Shown: in pieces, positions 25,500 to 35,187 of the stretch
How the letters are laid out: each line of letters begins with the position of its first letter
How positions within the stretch are numbered: position 1 is the first letter of the stretch
NCBI RefSeq assembly: GCF_013266755.1
Contig: NZ_JABRWJ010000007.1
Span: 62,001 to 126,000 of the forward strand
Source: Pseudaquabacterium terrae
GTDB lineage: Bacteria; Pseudomonadota; Gammaproteobacteria; Burkholderiales; Burkholderiaceae_C
Direction: 5' to 3'
Length of the DNA: 64,000 bases
Notes under the pieces: generated by a model
Database searches by the model: none
Told to the model about the DNA's origin: nothing
Seen by the model: the letters and a program-made list of their open reading frames with translations, nothing else
Program-made: the position numbers and the translations under genes

Positions 25500-27091
25500 C
25501 GCGTGCCGGCCTCGAAATCGGCGGCGGCCAGCACGCCGCGGCGCTCGAACGCTGCGCGCAGCAGCGCGACATCGGTGCGGCCGGTGTCGACGTAGCCGGG
25601 GTGCCGCCGCAGGTCCGGGTAGCCGTCGCCGCCGGCGGCGACGAAGCTGCTGAGCGCGAGGCGGTAGCGGCGTGCGGGCTCGATCGGCGCGCCGCCGATG
25701 TGCAGCTCGTGCAGCGCCGCGCCGTCGAAGCGGAAGCGCGCACCGCTGAACTGCGGGTAGGCCCCGGAGCCGGGTGTCTTGCGCGCGGCGGCGAGCAGGT
25801 AGTCGGCCAGCTCGCGGCCGTCGAGCGTGACGATCACCAGCCGGTTGCCGAAGGGCAGCACCTGCAGCAGGTCACGCAGCCGCACCTCGCCCTCGCGCAG
25901 CGAGTCGCGGATGCCGCCCGAGCTGACCAGCGCGACGTCGGCCTCGGCGGCTTGCTGCATCAGCTGCGTGATCAAACGGCCGAGGTTGGTCGGGCGATGG
26001 CGCACGCTGGCGCGTTCACCGTCGAAATGGCCGGTGACGCGGCCGATCGGCACGGACAGCGTCGTGCGGCCGCTGTCGGCGAACGGGGTCAGCAGCGCGA
26101 GCATCTGCGGATCTTCCGCCACCGGCGGCGCACCGCGCAGGTTCACCGGCAGCAGCGCGTAGTTCAGCAGCTCGAGCCGGCCGTCGCGCCATTCGAAGTC
26201 GGCGCGGCCGATGAAGCGGCCGCGGTCGCCGGACTGCACGATCCAGGCGCCGTTCTGGCGATCGGGCCGGCAGGCCTCGCCCGGTCGGTGCGGCTCGGCG
26301 CGAGCGCCATCGTCACGCATGCAGACGGCGCTGTGGCTGTGGCCGCCGACGATCAGGTGAATGCCGCTCACTTCGCGCGCCAGCTCGACGTCGCCCGGCG
26401 CGCTGCTGCCGTGGCGGCCGTCCGGATAGTGGCCGAGGTGGCTCAGCACGATGATCACGTCGGCCTCGGACTTCAGCCGCGGCAGCCAGCGTTGCGCGCT
26501 CGCCGCCGGGCGCTCGAACTGCAGGCCCGGATGGCGCGCGCCGAGGTCCATGCGCGCGCTGTCCTCGGTCGTCAGGCCGAGCACCGCGATGCGCAGCGGC
26601 CCGCGCTGGAAGATCCGGTAGGGCTCGAAGGCCGGCTGCCCGCTGCGGCTGACGTTGGCGGCAAGCCAGGGAAAGCTCGACCATTCGCGGCGCTGGCGTT
26701 CGAGCACCGCCTGGGTCTTGTCGAACTCGTGGTTGCCGACCGCCATCGCATCGACGCCGAGTGCCGACATGCCGCGGAAATCCGGCTCGGCATCGAGCAG
26801 ATCGGATTCCGGCGTGCCGGTGTTGACGTCTCCGGCATCGAGCAGCAGCACCGCGCCGCCGTGCGCGGCGAGCTCGGCGCGCACGCCATCGACGATCGTC
26901 TTGCGCGCCGCCAGGCCATGCTCGCCGTCGGCGCTGCGCCAGAAACGGCCGTGGTGGTCGTTGGTGTGCAGGACGGTCAGGCGGACCGGCGGCGGGGCCT
27001 GCAGCGGAGTCTGCAGCGGGGTCTGCAGCGTGTGGCAGCCAGCGCCGAGCAGCGCGGCGACGGTGATCAGGACGAAGCGGCGGCCGATCAT
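25496..27091 (-). CDS. Periplasmic 5'-nucleotidase / metallophosphoesterase (UshA-like)
   Basis: This 531-residue protein has an N-terminal calcineurin-type phosphoesterase domain (LTVLHTNDHHGRFW; GDVNTGTPESDLL; AVGNHEFD; VLSHLGHY; VGGHSHS, all metal-binding motifs present). A C-terminal 5'-nucleotidase domain follows from about residue 335 (LVSSGGIRDSLREGEVRLRDLLQVLPFGNRLVIVTLDGREL). The N-terminus (LLGAGC, Cys19) looks like a lipoprotein signal. It would strip phosphate from nucleotides outside the inner membrane, generating nucleosides for the adjacent importer. It overlaps its neighbours by four bases on both sides. Confidence 0.93.
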   Translation of the reverse strand: MIGRRFVLITVAALLGAGCHTLQTPLQTPLQAPPPVRLTVLHTNDHHGRFWRSADGEHGLAARKTIVDGVRAELAAHGGAVLLLDAGDVNTGTPESDLLDAEPDFRGMSALGVDAMAVGNHEFDKTQAVLERQRREWSSFPWLAANVSRSGQPAFEPYRIFQRGPLRIAVLGLTTEDSARMDLGARHPGLQFERPAASAQRWLPRLKSEADVIIVLSHLGHYPDGRHGSSAPGDVELAREVSGIHLIVGGHSHSAVCMRDDGARAEPHRPGEACRPDRQNGAWIVQSGDRGRFIGRADFEWRDGRLELLNYALLPVNLRGAPPVAEDPQMLALLTPFADSGRTTLSVPIGRVTGHFDGERASVRHRPTNLGRLITQLMQQAAEADVALVSSGGIRDSLREGEVRLRDLLQVLPFGNRLVIVTLDGRELADYLLAAARKTPGSGAYPQFSGARFRFDGAALHELHIGGAPIEPARRYRLALSSFVAAGGDGYPDLRRHPGYVDTGRTDVALLRAAFERRGVLAAADFEAGTR

Positions 27092-28242
27092 CGTTCGCTC
27101 ACCGCGAACCAGCGCAGCATCGTCGGCTGGTGCGGCGCGAAGTTGTCGTCCGACACCAGCAGCAGGGTCGCGCGGCCGTCGGGCAGCCGCGGGCCCCAGG
27201 CAGCGGCCTCGATGTTCTCCGTCGCGCCGAGGTCGAGCAGCAGGCGCTTGCGCAGCGGCGTGAAGCGCGCGCCGGCCAGCGTCTCGAAGCCGCCGACGTC
27301 GTCGGCGCCGGCGAGCTCGGCGATGTAGAGCCGCGCCCGGAATCCGAACCGGCCATCCGCCACCTCGTGGCCGGCTCGCTCGATCACGAGCAAGGTCTTC
27401 GCATCGATCGGCAGCAGCTCGCTGACGCCGTTGTCAGCGCGGCCACCGCCACCGCTGCCGGTGCGCGGCAGCGCGTCGACCGGATAGGCGAACTGCCCCG
27501 CCGGCACGAGCGGCGCATCGGCCCTTGGCCGCTCGAAGCGGGTGAAGCGCAGCATCGCGCCGGCGCCGGTCGTCGGCAGCGGGCCGTCTTCCAGCAGCGG
27601 CGATTCGAGCGCCAGCCAGAGCGTGCGGCCATCGGGCGTGAATCCCAGGCCCTCGAACGAACGATTCGGCCGCGGCCCGCGGCGGCTGCCCGGCGGCGTG
27701 TTCAGGTTCGGCGGCAGCGATAACTCGCCAAGAAAGCGGCCGTCGGGTGCTGCGCGGCGAACGAACGGCGCCGCGCCATGGGCCGGATCACCTTCGCTGG
27801 CCCACAGCAGCTCGCCGCGGCAGGGGTCGAAGCGCAGCGCTTCGCCGTCGGCGCCGAAGCGCGCGAACGGCTGGCCGTCGGGGCGCTTCAGCGTCACGAC
27901 GCCGAGCACCTGCGGCGTGCCGGCGCCGTCGGCGGCAATCGGCAGCCGCAGCTCGTAGGCGCGCACCGGCGCATGCTCGCCGCGGTCGTCGCTCAACAAC
28001 CACCAGCGGCCGCTGGCCGGATCGAAGTCGGCCCCGGAAATGCCGCCCAGGTGCCGCGCGGGGCCATCAGCACTGCGCGGCAGCACCACCGCGCCGAGCG
28101 GCTGCAGCGCCTGGACCGCGCGCGGCCAGTGCGGCTGCGGTGCGCTGCAGGCGAGGGCGGCGGCAGCGCCCGCCAGGCGCAGCGTGACGCCAAAGCGCAC
28201 CAGGCGCGCGATCGCTCGACGGGCAGGGCGCGGGCAGGGCAT
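27088..28242 (-). CDS. Phytase-like esterase (esterase-like activity of phytase family), exported
   Basis: This 384-residue beta-propeller-like protein resembles the phytase-like domain family PF13449: LGGISGADFDPASGRWWLLSDDRGEHAPVRAYELRL, NRSFEGLGFTPDGRTLWLALES, NGVSELLPIDAKTLLVIERAG and ENIEAAAWGPRLPDGRATLLLVSDDNF. A signal-like N-terminus ending near AALACS (Cys32) suggests export, possibly as a lipoprotein. Substrates in this family are poorly known; in this operon a phosphomonoester or phosphodiester of a nucleotide is plausible. It starts 14 bases after the TonB receptor stop. Confidence 0.82.
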   Translation of the reverse strand: MPCPRPARRAIARLVRFGVTLRLAGAAAALACSAPQPHWPRAVQALQPLGAVVLPRSADGPARHLGGISGADFDPASGRWWLLSDDRGEHAPVRAYELRLPIAADGAGTPQVLGVVTLKRPDGQPFARFGADGEALRFDPCRGELLWASEGDPAHGAAPFVRRAAPDGRFLGELSLPPNLNTPPGSRRGPRPNRSFEGLGFTPDGRTLWLALESPLLEDGPLPTTGAGAMLRFTRFERPRADAPLVPAGQFAYPVDALPRTGSGGGGRADNGVSELLPIDAKTLLVIERAGHEVADGRFGFRARLYIAELAGADDVGGFETLAGARFTPLRKRLLLDLGATENIEAAAWGPRLPDGRATLLLVSDDNFAPHQPTMLRWFAVSER

Positions 28243-28256
28243 CTCGGCTCCGGCAT

Positions 28257-30719
28257 TCAGATCTCGGCGCGCAAGGTGACGAAGAAGGTGCGCGGGCCGC
28301 CCAGGAAGTATCGCCCCGAGGTCAGCGGGTTCGAGGTCGTCAGCTCCATGCCGACGCCGCCGAGGTAGCGCTTGTCGGTCAGGTTGTCGACGTTGAACGA
28401 CAGCTCGGCCTGCTTCAGCGGCCCGCTCCAGGCGCGCGGCAGCTTCCACTTCGCCGACAGGCCGACCAGCGTGTAGGCGGGCAGGTACTCACGCGCATAG
28501 GTCACGCCGCCGCTCGAATACTCGTGGTACGTGCCGGCGGCCTTGCCGACGTGCTTGGCGTTCAGCGTCACGCGGGTCGCGTCGCTGGGCTTGAGGGCGA
28601 GCTCGACGAAGGCGTTGTGCCGCGCGGCGCCGAGCACCGGGTCACCCTTGCGGATGCCTTCGAAGGCGGTGTCCTCGACGTAATAGGCGTCGTTGAACGC
28701 GTAGTTGGCGTACAGCGTCCACGGCCCCCATTGCGTGCGGCCGGTGACCTCGAAACCCTTCGAGCGGATGCCGCCCTGGTTCAGGAACGAGGTCGTCGCG
28801 TCGCGCCCGAAGATGTCGCCGTCGGGGTTGCCGTTCTGGATCGAGATGCGATTGCGGTAGTCGATCGAGTAGACCTGGAACGACGCGCCGTGCGGCCCGC
28901 GCGACCAGCGCAGGCCGGCGTCGACGTTGACCGAGGTTTCCGGCTCGACGCCCTTCTTCGAGCCGACCGCCGCGGTGCCTTCGAACACGCTGTCGGGCAG
29001 GGCGCTGAAGTTCTTCGAGGCGCTGGCAAAGACTTCCAGGTCGTCGTTGAAGCGGTACAGCGCGGCGACCTTCGGCAGCACGCCCGAGCTCACCGCCAGC
29101 GCGCGCTGGCCGTTGAACTCGACCGGCGAGCGGTAGGTCTCGCTGAAGCGCTGCGCGGTCAGTCCGAGGTCGAGCTCGGCGGCCTCGTCGAGCAGGCTGA
29201 TCTTGTCCTGCAGGTAGGCCATGGTCGTCGTCGAGGCGTACTGCCGGTCCTGCGTGGTCGAGTACAGCGCCGATGCCTCGAAGTCCGGTCCGGCCTTCGG
29301 GTCGGTTGCCAGGTACCAGTTGCGGCCCTTGGTGCGCTCGATCTTCTCGACCCAGCCGCCGGCGCGCATTGCATGGCGCTCGCCGAGCCGCCATTGCAGC
29401 TCGCCCAAAGCGCCATGGCGCCGCGTGTAGTAGATGCCAAGTCGCGCGGTGGCCTCGCGTGCGCCCCATGACGCCTGCGGATTCATCTGGAAGCGCGCGG
29501 CCGCCGGGCAGCCGGCGGCGGCCAGCGACGCGGCGGTCACGCCGGCCGGGAAGACCACGGCCGAGGTCGGGATCAGCGCGCCGCTGGCCGTGCGCGCGTA
29601 CTGGTTCGCATAACACTCCTGAACGGTGGCCACCGGGCGACCGCCCGGTGGCACCGCGCTGTACAACTGGCCGTCGACCGGCAGTTGCTTGTAGGGCACG
29701 TAGAAATTGCCCTCCCCCTCCTGGCGATGCAAATAGGGCTTCAGCTCGAGCCGCGTCGTGTCGCCGAGCTTGATCGAGGCGTTGAGGTGCGTGAACAGCT
29801 CGCGGCTGGCGATGCCGCGGGTCCGACGGTTGTTCTGGTCGATGGCCGGGTTGCCGGTCCAGGCATCCGTCAGCGCGTCGGTGTTCGGGTTCTTCTCGAA
29901 CACCGCCTTGAAGGTCGACGCGGCGCGCAATGCCAGCGCGTCGTAGTCGTTGTCGGCCATGTTGTTGTAGCTCGCGGTCCAGCGCAGCTTGTGGCCGCCG
30001 GCGAATTCGGTCAGCGTCTTCAGGTCGAAGTGATCACGCCGGCTGCGGCCCGAATGCTCGCCGGGCCAGGTCTCGACGTAGTTGTGCGAGGCGCTGAAGA
30101 AGGCGCGCGTGCCGAAGCCGATGTCGCCGGTGTCGTAGCGCACGAACTGGCGCTGGTAGTCGTAGCTGCCGGCGCTGAGCTCGGCCAGCGCGCCGGCTTG
30201 GCGCGCCGGGTCGCGCGTCTTGAATTCGATGAAGCCGCCGAGCGCCTGGTTGGACGGCGTGCCGATGTCGCCGGCGGTCTGCGAGACCTCGATCCAGAAC
30301 AGGTTCGACGGGTCGAGCAGCCGGTTCGGCATCGTGCCGCCGTTGGACAGCGTCGAGCCGTTCGGGATGCCGTCGATCGAGACGCCGATCTGTTCCTTGT
30401 TCAGCCCGCGCATCGACAGGCGCATCGAGAAGCTGCCGGTCAGTGAATCGCTGGAGCCGACCTGCAGGCCGGGCACGCGGGCGACGAGCTTCAGCGGGTC
30501 GAGGCCGGCGGGTTGGTCCTGGATCGTTTCGATGCTGACGACGCTGTTGGCACGCGCCTCGCCCTTGCCGAGGGCCTTCGCGGTGACGACGATGGTGGAG
30601 GTGGCGGCGTCGGCCGGTGCGTCGCTCGACGTGGCGGGTGGCGCGGCCGGTGCCTGGGCGCGGGCGCCGGCGCAGGCCAGCGAAGCGGCGGTGGCGAGCA
30701 GGCCGAGGGTCATTCGCAT
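28257..30719 (-). CDS. TonB-dependent outer membrane receptor
   Basis: This is an 820-residue receptor. The start at 30719 (MRMTLGLLATAASLACAGARAQA) has a GGAG ribosome site and a clean signal peptide; a frame opening at 30761 adds a non-signal extension. The plug domain spans about residues 40-170 (TIVVTAKALGKGEARANSVVSIETI, then RLSMRGLNKEQIGVSIDGIPNGS), followed by a barrel of many amphipathic strands. The C-terminus is FFVTLRAEI, ending in Ile rather than the usual aromatic. It is the promoter-proximal gene of the nucleoside operon and would import nucleotides or nucleic acid fragments. Substrate is inferred from context. Confidence 0.93.
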   Translation of the reverse strand: MRMTLGLLATAASLACAGARAQAPAAPPATSSDAPADAATSTIVVTAKALGKGEARANSVVSIETIQDQPAGLDPLKLVARVPGLQVGSSDSLTGSFSMRLSMRGLNKEQIGVSIDGIPNGSTLSNGGTMPNRLLDPSNLFWIEVSQTAGDIGTPSNQALGGFIEFKTRDPARQAGALAELSAGSYDYQRQFVRYDTGDIGFGTRAFFSASHNYVETWPGEHSGRSRRDHFDLKTLTEFAGGHKLRWTASYNNMADNDYDALALRAASTFKAVFEKNPNTDALTDAWTGNPAIDQNNRRTRGIASRELFTHLNASIKLGDTTRLELKPYLHRQEGEGNFYVPYKQLPVDGQLYSAVPPGGRPVATVQECYANQYARTASGALIPTSAVVFPAGVTAASLAAAGCPAAARFQMNPQASWGAREATARLGIYYTRRHGALGELQWRLGERHAMRAGGWVEKIERTKGRNWYLATDPKAGPDFEASALYSTTQDRQYASTTTMAYLQDKISLLDEAAELDLGLTAQRFSETYRSPVEFNGQRALAVSSGVLPKVAALYRFNDDLEVFASASKNFSALPDSVFEGTAAVGSKKGVEPETSVNVDAGLRWSRGPHGASFQVYSIDYRNRISIQNGNPDGDIFGRDATTSFLNQGGIRSKGFEVTGRTQWGPWTLYANYAFNDAYYVEDTAFEGIRKGDPVLGAARHNAFVELALKPSDATRVTLNAKHVGKAAGTYHEYSSGGVTYAREYLPAYTLVGLSAKWKLPRAWSGPLKQAELSFNVDNLTDKRYLGGVGMELTTSNPLTSGRYFLGGPRTFFVTLRAEI

Positions 30720-30746
30720 GGGGATCTCCGGTCCGGTGATCGGTTG

Positions 30747-30762
30747 AGTGAAACGTTTCACT
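30747..30762 (+). promoter_or_regulatory. Perfect palindromic operator between TonB receptor and LacI gene
   Basis: AGTGAAACGTTTCACT is a perfect 16-base palindrome with a central CG, the typical form of a LacI-family operator. It lies 28 bases upstream of the TonB receptor start and 60 bases upstream of the divergent lacI-type gene. Related half-sites follow: AGTTTCACT near 30777-30785 and TTTCACTGAAA at 30812-30822, the latter reaching the regulator's start codon. The arrangement suggests repression of the operon with autoregulation. Confidence 0.75.
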
Positions 30763-30821
30763 GAAGTCTAGGCCCAGTTTCACTCCTTGTCGAGCAGAAT
30801 TTCATCTAGACTTTCACTGAA

Positions 30822-31910
30822 ATGTCATCCCGCACTGCGCCGCCCAACGATCCGGCCGACGATGCCAGGCCGGCACGCGTCACGCTGAAACAGGTCGCCG
30901 AGGCGGCCGGCGTCTCGCTGGCCACCGCTTCTTACTCACTGAACAACGGCGGTTCGGTCGGGCAGGAGACCCGCGATCGGGTGATCGCCGTCGCCGAGCA
31001 GCTCGGTTACCGGCCGAACCTGGCGGCCAAGGCCATGCGCACCGGTCGCACCGGCACGCTGGGCTTCGTGCTGCCCGACCTGACGAACCCCTTCTTCCCG
31101 TTGCTCGCGCAGACGGTGATCCATGCCGCGCGCGGGGAGGGCTATGGCGTCTTCCTCACCGACAGCCAGGGTTCGAAGGAAGCCGAGGCCCAATCGATCG
31201 ATGCGCTGGTGCGGCGTGGCGTCGACGGCGTGATCTGGTTCCCGATCGACGACCTGCCGGACCGGCAGCCGAACCTCAACGGCGTGCCGACCGTGGTGCT
31301 CGATCGCAGCCTCGGCGGCTTCGATTGCGTGCTGGCGGATTTCGCCGCCGGCGGGCGGCTCGCCGCCGAATGCCTGCTGGCGGCCGGCCACCGGCGCATC
31401 GGGCTGATCACCGGGCCGCTGGCGGCCTCGAGTGCGCGCGAGCGCGCCGACGGGGCCCGTGAAACGATTCTTGCGCGGGGTGAGCTGGCCTGGGAAGTCG
31501 AAGCGGCGTTCTCGGCCGATCTGGAATCGAGTGTCGTCGGGCTCCTGAATCAACGCAGCGCGACCGCGGTGATTGCCGGCGCCGACCTGATCGCGATCGG
31601 CGTGATCCGTGCACTGCGTTCAGCGGGCCTGCGCGTGCCGCAGGACGTCTCGGTGATCGGCTTCGACAACATCCCGTGGACCGACCTGTGTGCGCCACCG
31701 CTGACGACGATCGAGCTGCCGGTGCCGGAAATGGGCGTCGAGGCGGTGCAGCAGCTGCTGCGCCGGTTGCGCACGCCGGAAGAGCCGCGGCGGCGCATCG
31801 TCTTCGATGTCGGGCTGGTCGAGCGGGCATCCGTCGCGGCGCCGTCGACCGATGCCGACAAGCCGCCCGCGAAGGCGCGGCGCCGGTGGTTCCGCGCCGG
31901 CCAGGGGTGA
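30822..31910 (+). CDS. LacI family transcriptional regulator (nucleoside operon)
   Basis: This 362-residue regulator has a LacI helix-turn-helix after a short polar extension (VTLKQVAEAAGVSLATASYSLNNGGSVGQETRDRVIAVAEQLGYRPN), followed by the hinge NLAAKAMRTGRTGTLGFVLPDL and a periplasmic-binding-like effector domain ending around residue 335. It is divergent from the ten-gene scavenging operon, with a matching palindrome in the shared 102-base gap. The effector is probably a nucleoside or a breakdown product, by analogy with other LacI nucleoside regulators; this is inference. Confidence 0.92.
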   Translation: MSSRTAPPNDPADDARPARVTLKQVAEAAGVSLATASYSLNNGGSVGQETRDRVIAVAEQLGYRPNLAAKAMRTGRTGTLGFVLPDLTNPFFPLLAQTVIHAARGEGYGVFLTDSQGSKEAEAQSIDALVRRGVDGVIWFPIDDLPDRQPNLNGVPTVVLDRSLGGFDCVLADFAAGGRLAAECLLAAGHRRIGLITGPLAASSARERADGARETILARGELAWEVEAAFSADLESSVVGLLNQRSATAVIAGADLIAIGVIRALRSAGLRVPQDVSVIGFDNIPWTDLCAPPLTTIELPVPEMGVEAVQQLLRRLRTPEEPRRRIVFDVGLVERASVAAPSTDADKPPAKARRRWFRAGQG

Positions 31911-31934
31911 TGCGGGCGGGCTCCGGAACCAGAT

Positions 31935-31997
31935 CTAGCGCTTGAGCTGCGTGATGCTCGCGGCCACCGCGCCGAGTTGTACGACATTGATCAGCAT
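31935..31997 (-). other. Very short open frame in an AT-richer gap (uncertain)
   Basis: The gap 31911-32057 holds a 20-codon reading frame (MLINVVQLGAVAASITQLKR) on the minus strand. Immediately upstream of its ATG is an unusually AT-rich patch with the palindrome ACAATCATTGT (32013-32023). It could be a leader peptide, a remnant of a decayed gene, or chance. Nothing else is visible in this gap; no convincing terminator follows the lacI gene. Confidence 0.2.
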
Positions 31998-32057
31998 GTT
32001 TGAGTTTACATAACAATCATTGTCGATCGTCACATCCACCTGCGTGGGGAGAGCGGA

Positions 32058-33278
<1,221 letters not shown>

Positions 33279-33329
33279 CTACACACCCCGGCGTGCGCGG
33301 CCGGGCCGGCCGCGACGCGCTCAGTCAGC

Positions 33330-33566
33330 TCAGTTCAGGCCGTCGCCGACTTCGGGCTCGTCGTCGTCCGCATCGATCGCGTCGTCGAAGTCGGCCAGCG
33401 CACGGCCACGTGACGGTTTGGCGGTCGGGATCATCGGCTTGTCCAGCGGCCGGCAGATGCGGCGCTGCAGGCGATCCAGGCGATCCGAATGCTCGATGCT
33501 GGCAAAGACCTGTTGCGGGTCCAGCAGCAGAGCAAACGGGTTGGCAATCGGTTGCAGCGTCGACAT
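33330..33566 (-). CDS. Small acidic hypothetical protein
   Basis: This 78-residue protein starts MSTLQPIANPFALLLDPQQVF and ends with an acidic tail (ADFDDAIDADDDEPEVGDGLN). A basic middle segment (RLDRLQRRICRPLDKP) may bind nucleic acid or a partner. An AAGGAG ribosome site is well placed before the ATG, which supports this frame over two overlapping ones. I do not recognise a function. It is transcribed alone between the asparaginase and ankyrin genes. Confidence 0.6.
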   Translation of the reverse strand: MSTLQPIANPFALLLDPQQVFASIEHSDRLDRLQRRICRPLDKPMIPTAKPSRGRALADFDDAIDADDDEPEVGDGLN

Positions 33567-33693
33567 GGCGGAGCTCCTTGCTCGGTGTGACCAAACTTTA
33601 GGAGCTGTCGCCCAGAAACGTTAGTGGGCCCCGGCCCATGATCCGTGTCGGATTTCCGCTGACAGCGGCGTCGGCGCCGCCGAATGACTTTCG

Positions 33694-34329
33694 TCAGCGC
33701 GCCGCTTGGGCGAGCTGCGCGGCGAGCCGGTCGCGGCCGGCCAGGCGCGCGAAGTCCGCCGCCGTCAGCTCGCGCTGGTTGCGCAGCTTCGGATCCGCAC
33801 CGCGCTGCAGCAGCATTTGAGCCGACTGCTCGTTGCCGTAGCGCGCGGCCATCATCAGCGGCGTCGTGGCGTTCGGCGACCGGGCATCGATCTGCGCGCC
33901 ACGCTCGAGCAGCCAGGCCACCGCCTTCGGCTCGGGACCGGTCGCCGCGTAATGCAGCGGCGTCCAGCCCTCGCGGTTGATCTGCGCGCCGCGCTCGACC
34001 AGCCGGGGCAGCCAGTCGGTGAGGCCTTTCAGTGCCGCCATCATCAGCGGCGTCTCGCCGGCGGCATTCGCGGCGTCGACCTGCAGCTGCGGTGAGCTCA
34101 GCAGCAGCTCGGCCACCTTCATCGCGTCGTCGCGCAGGCACAGGGTCAGCGCGACCTGGCCTTCTTCGCTGCGCGAGTTCGGATCGAAGCCGCGCTGCAG
34201 CAGCGCCTGCACGCCGGCCGCATTGTCGACCGACACGGCCTTGAAGAAGTCCTCGTACGAGCCGGCCCGTGCCCAGCCACCGGCGCTCAGCGCGGCCAGC
34301 CCGATCAGCAAGGCACGGCGATGTTTCAT
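33694..34329 (-). CDS. Exported ankyrin-repeat protein
   Basis: This 211-residue protein has a signal peptide (RRALLIGLAALSAGGWARAG) followed by about five ankyrin repeats: NAAGVQALLQRGFDPNSR, AGETPLMMAALKGLTDWLPRLVERGAQIN, EGWTPLHYAATGPEPKAVAWLLERGAQIDAR, and NATTPLMMAARYGNEQSAQMLLQRGADP. It probably mediates protein contacts in the periplasm. Its start overlaps the tatD-like gene's stop by four bases, and an ankyrin gene in this position is frequent in Burkholderiales. Confidence 0.88.
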   Translation of the reverse strand: MKHRRALLIGLAALSAGGWARAGSYEDFFKAVSVDNAAGVQALLQRGFDPNSRSEEGQVALTLCLRDDAMKVAELLLSSPQLQVDAANAAGETPLMMAALKGLTDWLPRLVERGAQINREGWTPLHYAATGPEPKAVAWLLERGAQIDARSPNATTPLMMAARYGNEQSAQMLLQRGADPKLRNQRELTAADFARLAGRDRLAAQLAQAAR

Positions 34330-35132
34330 GCAACGGTCTCCAGGCGCGGCAGCCTGAACAGGCGCTCGAAGTTGCGGCTCGTCGCGTCGGCGATGGTCTC
34401 GACGTCGAGGCCCTTGACCGCCGCGACCTGCTTCGCGACATGCGGCACGTAGGCCGGCGAGTTGGTCTTGCCGCGGTACGGCACCGGCGCCAGGTACGGG
34501 CTGTCGGTCTCGATCAGGCAGCGATCGAGCGGCACGAAGCGCGCGACCTCGCGCAGGTCTTCGGCATTGCGGAAGGTCAGGATGCCGGAGAACGAGATGT
34601 GAAAGCCGAGGTCGAGTGCCGCGCGCGCGACCTCGGCCGTTTCGGTGAAGCAGTGGAAGACGCCGCCGGGACCGCCATCGGCCGCACCGCCCTGCTCTTC
34701 GCGCAGGACCGCCAGCGTGTCGGCCGACGCGCTGCGGGTATGGATGATCAGCGGCAGCCCGCTCGTGCGCGCGGCGCGGATGTGCACCCGGAAGCGCTCG
34801 CGCTGCCAGGCCATGTCCTCGATGCTGCGGCCGTTGAGGCGGTAGTAGTCGAGCCCGGTCTCGCCGATCGCGATCACGCGTTCCTTGCGCGCCAGCTCGA
34901 GCAGCCGCTCGAGCGTCGGCTCCTCGATGTCTTCGTTGTCCGGATGCACGCCGGCGGAGGCCCAGAAGTTGTCGTAGCGCAGCGCGAGGCCGTGCACGGT
35001 CGGGAACTCCTCGAGCGTCGTGCAGATGACCAGCGCGCGGTCGACCTGCGCGGCCGCCATGTCGGCACGGATCTGATCGATGCGACCCTGAAGTTCAGGG
35101 AAGCTCAGGTGGCAATGGGAGTCGACGAACAT
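34326..35132 (-). CDS. TatD family metal-dependent hydrolase
   Basis: This 268-residue TIM-barrel deoxyribonuclease-like hydrolase has the N-terminal metal motif VDSHCHL, a central IGETGLDYYR, IIHTRSASADTL and GGVFHCFTETAEVA, and the C-terminal ETDSPYLAPVPYRGKTNSPAYVPHVA that defines the TatD/YcfH group. It may act in DNA repair or nucleic acid turnover. It lies 55 bases downstream of pilZ in the conserved tmk-holB-pilZ-tatD order. Confidence 0.93.
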   Translation of the reverse strand: MFVDSHCHLSFPELQGRIDQIRADMAAAQVDRALVICTTLEEFPTVHGLALRYDNFWASAGVHPDNEDIEEPTLERLLELARKERVIAIGETGLDYYRLNGRSIEDMAWQRERFRVHIRAARTSGLPLIIHTRSASADTLAVLREEQGGAADGGPGGVFHCFTETAEVARAALDLGFHISFSGILTFRNAEDLREVARFVPLDRCLIETDSPYLAPVPYRGKTNSPAYVPHVAKQVAAVKGLDVETIADATSRNFERLFRLPRLETVA

Positions 35133-35187
35133 GCGGGGATCAGAAGGGATGCGCTCGTGGCGGCTGCGCGGGCAGCGGCGGCGCGGA

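Noticed and set aside
33431-34441. A 336-codon minus-strand frame across the small protein and ankyrin genes
   Set aside because: It is out of frame with both genes. The ankyrin repeats and the ribosome site of the small protein support the other frames.
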